Positions 1 to 6,603 of a stretch of 34,357 nucleotides of DNA are shown here, piece by piece. The DNA is from a virus: positions 1 through 34,357 of the IMG/VR virus record IMGVR_UViG_3300032116_000734. One strand, 5' to 3'. Position 1 is the first letter of the stretch. Each line of letters begins with the position of its first letter. Below the pieces are notes generated by a model. The model was not told the DNA's origin and searched no databases. It saw only the letters and a list, made by a program, of their open reading frames with translations. A program made the position numbers and the translations under genes.

Positions 1-2
1 GG

Positions 3-485
3 TATGTCGCGGCGATCGGAACGGCTGGCAATGCCATTACGTTTGCTGAAGCATGGCGTATTAGCAATAGCGGCCACCTCCTCGCCGGTACCGACGCCAC
101 CTACGACATCGGGGCCAGCGGGGCGAATCGTCCGCGTGATGTGTATAACAGCCGCAACACAACAACCGGCGGCCTCACGACGGCAGCGCGGTTTATTACG
201 AGCAGCGGAACACAAGCATCACCTGTCGTCAATACATGGTACAACACGGGAATCGACAGAACGAGTGATGCCCCGGCCATGTATATGATTTGGGCAACCC
301 AGCCATCTGGCGCATCATGGGCCTTTTACCAGTTCATTTTGGAAAACGGCAACGGCACCGCGCAAACCGTTACGACGACTCCAACGTCAAGTTTGGAGTT
401 TCAATGGAGCGGCAATCTATTGCAGGTTCGAGCAACAACTTATAACAGCACCATAACGTGGCAGTGGGTCAAGTTTAAGGCATAA
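3..485 (+). CDS. Fibre protein, C-terminal part (5' end missing)
   Basis: This open frame enters the window from its left edge at base 3 and ends at TAA 483-485, giving about 160 residues. Near its start it reads SGHLLAGTDATYDIGASGA, which closely matches SGHFLAATDASFDIGASGA encoded near 33.51 kb in the fibre gene that leaves the right edge. The simplest reading is that both are pieces of one fibre gene interrupted by the point where the sequence was opened. The right-hand piece ends on a complete codon and this piece has two bases before its first codon, so a direct join is out of frame and 3k+1 bases must be missing. The C-terminal 110 residues are rich in Thr, Ser, Trp and Asn, as in receptor-binding tips, and no S74 chaperone domain is visible. 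GC is low here (28 of 60 in 421-480) against 41 of 60 in 541-600 just after the gene. Confidence 0.8.
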   Translation, partial: YVAAIGTAGNAITFAEAWRISNSGHLLAGTDATYDIGASGANRPRDVYNSRNTTTGGLTTAARFITSSGTQASPVVNTWYNTGIDRTSDAPAMYMIWATQPSGASWAFYQFILENGNGTAQTVTTTPTSSLEFQWSGNLLQVRATTYNSTITWQWVKFKA

Positions 486-512
486 TCATTCACCTATACT
501 CGGAGATTTACC

Positions 513-812
513 ATGTCCACCCCTGTCGTCATCAATACCGCCGCGATTCAATACCCGGCCGGCACCACCGAATGCCACTGCGCCATCACGGCGCAGACGG
601 TCGTGGGGCCGTCCACGGTCACGCAGGTCGTCGTGCTCGATTCGACCACGCTGGCCGATGATTGGACAGATGCGCAGCTTTGTGCGGCCGTCGCGGCGGC
701 ACTGAACGTCCCGGCAGCCGACGTGAGCGTGGCGGTCCCGCCCGCGCCACCGGCTCCGGTCGAGGATCCGGCACCGGTCGATCCGGCACCGGCGGATCCG
801 GTTGTCCCGTAG
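513..812 (+). CDS. Small unknown protein with Pro/Ala-rich tail
   Basis: This encodes 99 residues from an ATG preceded by a GGAG-type ribosome site (cggagattt). The first 70 residues alternate beta-prone and helical stretches (CHCAITAQTVVGPSTV, then DDWTDAQLCAAVAAAL). The last 25 are a low-complexity Pro/Ala/Asp/Val tail built on repeats of PAP and VDP. I do not recognise a family. It sits directly after the fibre gene and before three other small genes, so a fibre-associated or tail-neck role is the only contextual hint. The return to high GC begins at this gene. Confidence 0.6.
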   Translation: MSTPVVINTAAIQYPAGTTECHCAITAQTVVGPSTVTQVVVLDSTTLADDWTDAQLCAAVAAALNVPAADVSVAVPPAPPAPVEDPAPVDPAPADPVVP

Positions 813-854
813 TCCCCTCTCACCATTCCACGGACCTGATCCACGGAGATCAAC

Positions 855-1064
855 ATGACAGACCTTGAGATGACCCCGACGACGGAACCCGTGACCAAGC
901 CCGCCAGCAAGGCGGTGGCGGTCCTGTGCGTCCAGTACCAGCAGCGCATGGCGCAGGAAGCGGAGGCGCTGGCGGCGATCGCGCTGGAGTCGGACGGGCT
1001 GGACCCGAAGGACGGCTGGCGGCTGGATATTGGCAAGGCCACGTTCGTGCAGGTCACGCCCTAA
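855..1064 (+). CDS. Small unknown protein
   Basis: This encodes 69 residues starting at ATG 855, with GGAG (cacggagatcaac) at suitable spacing. The N-terminus is Thr/Pro-rich, followed by a predicted helix (QQRMAQEAEALAAIALES) and a short C-terminal strand (KATFVQVTP). No domain is recognised. It lies in the same transcription unit as the fibre and tail genes, and its short size and position suggest an accessory structural or chaperone-like role, which is inference only. Confidence 0.55.
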   Translation: MTDLEMTPTTEPVTKPASKAVAVLCVQYQQRMAQEAEALAAIALESDGLDPKDGWRLDIGKATFVQVTP

Positions 1065-1079
1065 CCGGAGCGACCGGCC

Positions 1080-1400
1080 ATGATGCTCGGCACCTACCCG
1101 ATCAGCGCGGTCCCGATCTCCGGGATCGGCCAGTATGCGCAGCTCCTCGCGGACGCGGGCGCGTATACCGTGACCGGCCAGACGGCCCGGTTTACGGTCG
1201 GGCTGACGGGTAGTGCCGGGTCCTATAGCCTGACGGGGCAGGACGCCCGGTTGGCGGTCGTGATGCGGGCGGGCGCGGGGGCCTATGTGCTCACGGGCTA
1301 TCCGGTCACGATGCGCTATATTGACAACATCCGGCTTAGGGCGCGGGACTTCTCCGATTTCCAGTACCTCATCCGAGACGAGAGCGAGGGCTATTGGTGA
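1080..1400 (+). CDS. Repeat protein with three Gly-Ala-Tyr/Thr-Gly-Gln units
   Basis: This encodes 106 residues. The body has three imperfect repeats of about 20 residues with the pattern AGAYTVTGQTARFTV, AGSYSLTGQDARLAV and AGAYVLTGYPVTM, followed by a non-repeated C-terminus rich in Arg, Asp and Tyr. The alternating pattern suggests short beta-strand repeats like those of small phage fibre or baseplate proteins. The gene overlaps the next one at TGATG (stop 1398-1400, next ATG from 1400), consistent with translational coupling. A structural role is inferred from composition and position; the family is not identified. Confidence 0.6.
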   Translation: MMLGTYPISAVPISGIGQYAQLLADAGAYTVTGQTARFTVGLTGSAGSYSLTGQDARLAVVMRAGAGAYVLTGYPVTMRYIDNIRLRARDFSDFQYLIRDESEGYW

Positions 1401-1768
1401 TGGCGGTGGCTCCGGTGACCTTTAAGACGATCAACCCCGCGAACGCCTATCTGGCGCGGGCGGCGATCGAGCGGTACAACGCCGCGACGGATGCGTACAT
1501 CCCGTGGACGGGCGGCGAGCCGAACGTCACGGTGGGCTTCTATACGAGCGCGGCCGGGACGGGCGGCATCACGGGCCTGACCGACATTCCGCTAGAAGAG
1601 GTGGCGGGCGCTCCGGGCACCTATGCGCTGGCGATCCCGTCCAGCCTGCTCGCGGCGATCGTGCCCTATACCGGCCAGACGATTTACCAGATTGTGAAGG
1701 CGGGGCAGAATCAGAACCTGCAAGTCGTGACGCCGCTCAAGGTGCAGGTCCCGAGGTACGCGCAGTGA
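1400..1768 (+). CDS. Small beta-rich structural protein (fibre/neck accessory)
   Basis: This encodes 122 residues from ATG 1400, chosen because it overlaps the previous stop as TGATG; TTG and GTG codons just upstream are alternatives. The sequence is hydrophobic and beta-prone, with segments such as NVTVGFYTSAAGTGGITGL and GTYALAIPSSLLAAIVPYTG that look like one Ig-like or fibre-attachment domain. No catalytic motif is visible. It is the last of the small genes between the fibre and the gp10-like gene and overlaps that gene by four bases (GTGA). A virion-accessory role is likely but is based on context. Confidence 0.6.
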   Translation: MAVAPVTFKTINPANAYLARAAIERYNAATDAYIPWTGGEPNVTVGFYTSAAGTGGITGLTDIPLEEVAGAPGTYALAIPSSLLAAIVPYTGQTIYQIVKAGQNQNLQVVTPLKVQVPRYAQ

Positions 1769-2154
1769 GCGTGAGCTTGATTGACCGATCAGCGGAGGCG
1801 CTTGGCCGCTATAACGATGCCTCGCGGCGCGGTCTTGCCGCGGCGGCGCAGTTGTTGCACCGCGAGGTCAAGAAGGCGCACGGCAGTTGGTATTATAAGG
1901 GTGGCGCGTTCCGCGATACGCTCAAAGTGAAGGCGTCGATTCGCTACCGTTCACCATATAAGACCGTGCTAGGCTGGGAGTCGCAGGTCGGGACGAAAAT
2001 TCTACAGGCGCTTTACTGGGAACTCGGACACAACAATAAGTGGACCGGCAACAAGGAACGCGTCCGTATTTGGGAACCGACAGGAATCGCTAATACGCAA
2101 CGGATGCGGGCAGAGTTTGCGGCGGTGGTATCCAAGCTGATGGGGGGCCGGTAA
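1765..2154 (+). CDS. HK97 gp10-like tail completion/neck protein
   Basis: This encodes 129 residues from GTG 1765, which overlaps the preceding TGA (GTGA), so the long upstream extension of the open frame is not used. A helical N-terminus (ALGRYNDASRRGLAAAAQ) is followed by a basic stretch with HGSWYYKGGAFRDTLKV and a segment ending in LQALYWELGHNN. This 'loaded with helix, then Y/W-E-x-G-H' pattern is typical of HK97 gp10-type proteins that complete the tail or the head-tail interface. The next gene is a tail-terminator-like protein and the major tail protein follows, which is the usual order for this family. Confidence 0.7.
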   Translation: MSVSLIDRSAEALGRYNDASRRGLAAAAQLLHREVKKAHGSWYYKGGAFRDTLKVKASIRYRSPYKTVLGWESQVGTKILQALYWELGHNNKWTGNKERVRIWEPTGIANTQRMRAEFAAVVSKLMGGR

Positions 2155-2661
2155 ATGGCACAGGAGAAACCGCGGTATGTCGTGCCGGGTTCCCTGAACC
2201 TGCGCCAGCCGACCCACTCCACGGTCCAAATCTACGCCACGCTCCGGCAGGCGCTGCTGGAGTACGTCTCCCCGCAGGGCGAGATGTTGCGCGAGATCGT
2301 CGGGCAGCCGGAGCGCCTCTACGTCCGCTCCGCGCCGGACGGAGTGGTGTTTCCGTACCTGACGCTGCTCTTGTCGCGCACCTCGCTGGCGGCGTTTAAC
2401 GGCTACCGCGAGACGGCGAGTCTGGAAGTGCAGGCGATGGGCAAGCCAGAATCCCAACTGCCGCTCGTCGAGACGGCGATGGATCTAGTGGACCAGTGTT
2501 TGACGGCGTATACCAACCCGACGGGCGGGCTGATGGTCGGACGGTCGCGGACGCGGCAGACGGTGCCGTTGTTCTCGGACCCGGCGGAATCAGCGATCGT
2601 CGGCGTGGTAGCTACCTATGAACTCTTTTTGTGGCCCGCGGTCTTGACCTCGCGGGCGTAA
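2155..2661 (+). CDS. Tail terminator-like protein
   Basis: This encodes 168 residues and begins directly at the stop of the preceding gene (TAAATG). The core reads like the gp11/DUF3168-type tail terminators: a start helix (ATLRQALLEYV), then GVVFPYLTLLL, then a conserved-looking GYRETASLEVQAMG strand, and a helix with VETAMDLVDQCL. In these phages the protein caps the tail tube and joins it to the connector. Its position between a gp10-like gene and the major tail protein supports this. The N-terminal 25 residues look like a phage-specific extension. Confidence 0.7.
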   Translation: MAQEKPRYVVPGSLNLRQPTHSTVQIYATLRQALLEYVSPQGEMLREIVGQPERLYVRSAPDGVVFPYLTLLLSRTSLAAFNGYRETASLEVQAMGKPESQLPLVETAMDLVDQCLTAYTNPTGGLMVGRSRTRQTVPLFSDPAESAIVGVVATYELFLWPAVLTSRA

Positions 2662-2706
2662 CGGATGCAGGACGCAGGACTTCACTAACCAAGAGGAACC
2701 CAAGCG

Positions 2707-3270
2707 ATGACGGCACCACTGACTGGCTATACCTCCAATCTCCCGACGGACGTGGTGCTCGATTCGGGCGTCCTCTATGTCGGGGCGACGGTATTCGGCG
2801 CGTTTAACGGCGGGCTGAAGTTCGATCCCGCCATCGAATACATCTCGACGCAGTTCGACGGTCGGCGCTCGCCGATTAAAGGGCTCGACCGCAAGAACGC
2901 GATGATGCCGAAGCTGTCCGGCACGGTCATTCAGCTCTCGACCACGAACGTCGGGCAGATCGAACCCGGCGCGACGGTCTCGGCCTCGGGCGCGTGGACG
3001 GGCTCGACCTCCTACCTGCCGAAGCGGGCGGCGACCTATCTCGCGTCGGGCGACTATCTCACGGACGTGCGGGCCATCTGGCTGCGCGGCGGCGGCAACT
3101 ATGTGCAGGTGCGGTTCCCGGCGGCGCTCTGCACGAAGTACGACATCACGTCTCAGGACGGCGCGGAGATCGCCATCGCCATCGAGATCGAGGCGCGACT
3201 CGACATGACCGTCTCGGGCGCGAACGTCGGGGATGCGCCGTACCGCATCGAGTACATCGCCAGCGTCTAA
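2707..3270 (+). CDS. Major tail (tube) protein
   Basis: This encodes 187 residues from ATG 2707 with an AGAGGAA ribosome site. The sequence is beta-rich with a typical tube-protein start (LDSGVLYVGATVFGAFNGGLKFD), a motif about the genomic repeat KGLDRKNAMMPKLSGTVIQL, and a C-terminal strand set (GAEIAIAIEIEARLDM). It is the main building block of a non-contractile tail tube in siphoviruses. It is followed by the tail chaperone genes and the tape measure, the standard order. No sheath gene is seen between it and the chaperones, which argues against a contractile tail. Confidence 0.8.
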   Translation: MTAPLTGYTSNLPTDVVLDSGVLYVGATVFGAFNGGLKFDPAIEYISTQFDGRRSPIKGLDRKNAMMPKLSGTVIQLSTTNVGQIEPGATVSASGAWTGSTSYLPKRAATYLASGDYLTDVRAIWLRGGGNYVQVRFPAALCTKYDITSQDGAEIAIAIEIEARLDMTVSGANVGDAPYRIEYIASV

Positions 3271-3302
3271 CCCCACCACCCCAACCGGAGACCTGATCTC
3301 TT

Positions 3303-3632
3303 ATGGGTACGATTGACCTCGACGCGTTGGTGTCAGCCGACCGGCTGCCGCGCGTGAAGCTGTACGGCAAGGAACTGACGGTCCGTCCCATGACGGGCGC
3401 AACCGCGCATCAAATCGCGTCAGCACAAACGGAGGACGCGAATGGAACGGCGATGTTCTCGGCGTTACTGGACGTGGTGGCACGGTCGCTACCGGAGCTC
3501 ACCCGCGAGGAGGTCGAAGGGCTGTCGGTGGAACAGGTCATGGCGCTGGTGCAACTGACGCGCGGGCAGGTAGCGGACGTTGAGGCGATGATCTCGGCCG
3601 CGACGGCAGAGGAAGCGGCGGGAAACGACTAG
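3303..3632 (+). CDS. Tail assembly chaperone, short form (gpG-like)
   Basis: This encodes 109 residues. By position, between the major tail protein and the tape measure, and by size it is the lambda G-type tail assembly chaperone, which helps the tape measure fold while the tube polymerises. It shows a basic beta start (RLPRVKLYGKELTVRPMTG) followed by helices including FSALLDVVARSLPELT and VEQVMALVQLTRGQVA. Four codons before its TAG lies the heptamer G GGA AAC, in the right frame for -1 slippage into the next frame. The short form is therefore probably made together with a longer GT-like fusion. Confidence 0.8.
   Translation: MGTIDLDALVSADRLPRVKLYGKELTVRPMTGATAHQIASAQTEDANGTAMFSALLDVVARSLPELTREEVEGLSVEQVMALVQLTRGQVADVEAMISAATAEEAAGND
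3620..3626 (+). other. Programmed -1 frameshift slippery site GGGAAAC
   Basis: The heptamer GGGAAAC fits the X XXY YYZ rule in the frame of the upstream gene (codons GGA AAC, then GAC TAG). A one-base backward slip continues CGA CTA GAG GCG GGG and stays open to TGA 4016-4018, so translation enters the downstream open frame. This is the arrangement of lambda G-T and many other long-tailed phages, where the G-T fusion is needed in a fixed ratio. A GC-rich inverted stretch about 40 bases downstream (around 3663-3678, gcgtgggatcccgcgc) could act as a stimulator. Confidence 0.85.
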
Positions 3633-3652
3633 AGGCGGGGTCTGGCGCGGCC

Positions 3653-4018
3653 GTGTCGGTCGCGTGGGATCCCGCGCAGTATGTCCGGCGGGTCGTCGTC
3701 GAAGTGGCAACGGCGACGGGTCGGTCGGTGCGCGAGGTGGCGGCGGAGTCGTTTGCGCTGACGTTGTGGACGTGGGCGGAGTTGGCGGCGATGCGCCGGG
3801 AACGGCAGGTCGAACGGATGGGGGAGCGGACGGACCTCGCGGGGTTGGTCGCGGTCGCATTTCATCAGCCGCAGGACTTGCAGAAGGCGGAGTTCCGGTA
3901 CCTCAAAGCGGCGGGCACGCTGTCGCAGATGATGGAACGGACGCGGGGCCGGATGTTAGAGCAGGTGGCACGGATCGAGGCGGCACGACAGGCGGCGGCA
4001 ACTACTGACGCGGGGTGA
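3653..4018 (+). CDS. Tail assembly chaperone, downstream (T-like) part
   Basis: The open frame downstream of the slippery site has a GTG at 3653 with no good ribosome site and would give 121 residues alone. Expressed through -1 slippage at 3620-3626 it joins the first 108 residues of the upstream protein to 130 residues, about 238 in total. The region is helical and contains SFALTLWTWAELAAMRRER and a C-terminal helix rich in Gln, Glu and Arg, like other T-domains that hold the tape measure. It ends three bases before the tape measure ATG. I consider the fusion the likely product; independent initiation at 3653 cannot be excluded. Confidence 0.75.
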   Translation: MSVAWDPAQYVRRVVVEVATATGRSVREVAAESFALTLWTWAELAAMRRERQVERMGERTDLAGLVAVAFHQPQDLQKAEFRYLKAAGTLSQMMERTRGRMLEQVARIEAARQAAATTDAG

Positions 4019-4021
4019 CGG

Positions 4022-6157
4022 ATGGACGTTTTTGCTTTGACCATGCGGCTCCGCGAAGAAGGCGCGGGGCAGGTCCGCGCGGCAGTAGACAGGATGCGGC
4101 AGACGTTTAAGCAGACGACGACGGACGCCAAGACCTTAAACAAGGCAACCGCTGATCTCACCGGCCAGTTCAAGAATCTGGCCGGTAGTCTCGCCGCTGT
4201 CGCAGGCGCTGGCGCGACGATGCGCGCGATCGACGCGTACGCACAGATGACGAACCAGCTCAAGCTGGCGACAACGAGCACGGCAGAGTTTGACGCCGCG
4301 CAACGAGCGGTGATTGGTATCGCGCAGCGCACGAATCAACCGCTGGAATCCGTCGCGGAACTGTATGGGAAGGTCAGCCGCAGCGCGGCCGCGCTTGGTC
4401 TGTCGCAAGACGAGGTACGCCGTCTCACGGAGAACGTGAACAAGGCGCTGCTGATTAATAAGACCGACGCGGGCGCGGCGGCTGGTGGCATGATCCAACT
4501 CTCGCAGGCGCTGTCGAATGGGGTCGTGCGGGCCGAAGAGTTTAACTCCATTATGGAGTCAATGCCGCCCCTAATCCAAGCCATAGAAAAGGAAGCGGGA
4601 CTCGTACCGGGCACGCTGCGGAAGATGGCGCTCGAAGGGAACCTGACGTCGGCGGAGTTTGCAAAGGCGATGGTCAGTAATCAGCGCATCACACAACAGT
4701 TTGCGGATTATGTGCCAACGGTGAGTCAACAACTGGTCGGTCTCCGCAATCAGTTTGTGTTGTTGGCGGGTCGGGTGGGCGAAGCCACTGGATTCACGGA
4801 GACGTTGAGTCGGTCGATCGGATGGCTTAAGGACAATCTGCCAACCGTGACGGCACTGGTTGGTGGACTGGCGGCAATGTGGGTGACGTATCGGACTGGG
4901 GTGCTTGCGGCGGCGGCGGCGACGGCGCTCGTAGCTGGCGCGGAGACGTTAGCATCGCTTTTTGCGTTAGCAAAAGCGGTGAAAAGTGTCGGAGATGCGG
5001 TGGCGTTTGTCTCGCTGGCGACCGGCGGGTGGGCGCGGTTACTTGGTGTGGTCGTCGCGTTGGGCGCTGGATACACCGCGTTCAGCTACATCATGGACCG
5101 TCTTGACGGCGTGATGGGAGACCTGAACACCAAAATCACCGAACAGGCAGCAGGCCTTCGGTATCTCGCGAATGCAAACGTCTCGCTGCACGGCGTCCTG
5201 CAACAGACGGCAACGTTTACGAATACGGTGACCGCCAAAGGCAAATCGTATATCGAGATGCTGTCAGAGCTGACTGGACTGGTGCCGATCACAACGACCC
5301 AACAGAAACAACTGGTTGCCGAGGAGCAGCGTCTGTCCACGGAACTTGCCAAGACCAACCTGTCGATGGCAAACCGTCTGAAACTGGCACAACAGTTGAA
5401 CGGCGTGCAGGAGGCGTTGAGCAAAGCGACCGTCAAATACACGTTGGACGAGGCCGCGGCACGGTTCAAGGCGCAGGCGGGCACGTTTGGCGCAGCACCA
5501 CTGCGGCGCGGCTTTGAGGTGACGGCACTTGATCCGGAGCGCGTGCGGGCCGCAGCGGGCGGGATCAAACCGGTATTTGATGAAGTGCGGGCGCGGACGA
5601 CGGAAGAGGTCAATAAGACGGCCACCGAACTGCGGGATTCGCTGTATAACGTCCTCGGAGATGCGTTGCTCACCGGCATTGAGGCGGCGTTCCAAAAAGG
5701 CGCGAACTTTGGCAGCGCAATGAAGGCGTTCGGGGCGGCGTTGTTGGCGGGGCTCGGCAGCGTGATGGTCGCGTTCGGCCAGCGGCTGGTGCAACTCGGG
5801 GTGGCGCTCAAAACGGCAATGGACTCGTTCCGCTCGGGCAATGGGTTTGCCATGATTGCGGCGGGTCTTGCAATCATTGCGATCGGTTCGGCGTTGCGTG
5901 GCGCGGCGGGTCGGGCGATGGATTCCAGCGGGTTCGGTGGCGGTGGCGGTGGTTATACGGCTCCGGCGGTTGGCGGGATAGCGGGCGGGTCGATGGGAAT
6001 GGCGACCCAGTTTTATGGGCCAACGGCGGCGGGGTCCGCCTCGACCATTGAGCGGGTGAACCCGGTCAACGTCACGATCATCGGGCCGAACGATCCGGCG
6101 GCGCAGCGGCAGATGCAGGAACTGGTCCGGAACGCGCAGCGGCGGGGGAGCGTCTAA
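4022..6157 (+). CDS. Tape measure protein
   Basis: This encodes 711 residues. The N-terminal 300 residues match the common tape-measure domain: a coiled-coil start, then IDAYAQMTNQLKLAT, a segment on RTNQPLESVAELYGKVSRSA, and GGMIQLSQALSNGVVRAEEFNSI. Hydrophobic segments lie near residues 275-320, 338-360, 560-590 and 607-630, which may insert in the host membrane during DNA entry. The C-terminus is Gly-rich. The tape measure sets tail length; at about 1.5 angstrom per residue 711 residues imply a tail of roughly 105 nm, which is inference. The stop overlaps the next gene's start (TAATG at 6155-6159). Confidence 0.9.
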   Translation: MDVFALTMRLREEGAGQVRAAVDRMRQTFKQTTTDAKTLNKATADLTGQFKNLAGSLAAVAGAGATMRAIDAYAQMTNQLKLATTSTAEFDAAQRAVIGIAQRTNQPLESVAELYGKVSRSAAALGLSQDEVRRLTENVNKALLINKTDAGAAAGGMIQLSQALSNGVVRAEEFNSIMESMPPLIQAIEKEAGLVPGTLRKMALEGNLTSAEFAKAMVSNQRITQQFADYVPTVSQQLVGLRNQFVLLAGRVGEATGFTETLSRSIGWLKDNLPTVTALVGGLAAMWVTYRTGVLAAAAATALVAGAETLASLFALAKAVKSVGDAVAFVSLATGGWARLLGVVVALGAGYTAFSYIMDRLDGVMGDLNTKITEQAAGLRYLANANVSLHGVLQQTATFTNTVTAKGKSYIEMLSELTGLVPITTTQQKQLVAEEQRLSTELAKTNLSMANRLKLAQQLNGVQEALSKATVKYTLDEAAARFKAQAGTFGAAPLRRGFEVTALDPERVRAAAGGIKPVFDEVRARTTEEVNKTATELRDSLYNVLGDALLTGIEAAFQKGANFGSAMKAFGAALLAGLGSVMVAFGQRLVQLGVALKTAMDSFRSGNGFAMIAAGLAIIAIGSALRGAAGRAMDSSGFGGGGGGYTAPAVGGIAGGSMGMATQFYGPTAAGSASTIERVNPVNVTIIGPNDPAAQRQMQELVRNAQRRGSV

Positions 6158-6591
6158 TGGCCTCGATCACGTTCAACGATGGGACGTCGGCCACGCTCGA
6201 TAACGGCACGACGGGCGTAGCGGGCGGGGTCGGATCGCGGTTCGCGTCATGGACGCCGTTTACGCGCCGGGTCGGAGAGCGGGCGGTGACGCTGGCGACG
6301 GGGGCGTCCTTCGACTTTACGTTCCGCATCGACTACGGGGCCACGTTCCAGATGCGGGACCTGCCCAATACCACGCAGTCGGTCGCGCTGCGGCTGATCC
6401 GGCATCTGCAAGGCGGCGGGACCTGCACGGTGACGACGGGGGACGCGGCGAGCCGGGTGTATACGACCTGCTCGATGGACCCCAACGGGGACGTGACGCT
6501 AGAGTTTCAGGACGCCACGTTCCTGACGTATAGCATGAGCTTTTCGCTGATTAATCTTGGCGGGGCGGATATGCTCTGCCAGTACGACTAA
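6157..6591 (+). CDS. Distal tail / tail-tip-like protein
   Basis: This encodes 144 residues beginning in TAATG at the tape measure stop. It is beta-rich (MASITFNDGTSATLDNGTTG; SFDFTFRIDYGATFQMRDL) and ends with strands SMSFSLINLGG. Between the tape measure and the large tail-tip gene one expects the distal tail protein that forms the ring at the tip of the tube. The length is shorter than two-domain Dit proteins, so it may represent only the ring-forming part or a tail-tip adaptor. The family assignment rests mainly on position. Confidence 0.55.
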   Translation: MASITFNDGTSATLDNGTTGVAGGVGSRFASWTPFTRRVGERAVTLATGASFDFTFRIDYGATFQMRDLPNTTQSVALRLIRHLQGGGTCTVTTGDAASRVYTTCSMDPNGDVTLEFQDATFLTYSMSFSLINLGGADMLCQYD

Positions 6592-6603
6592 CGGGGGCAC
6601 CTG

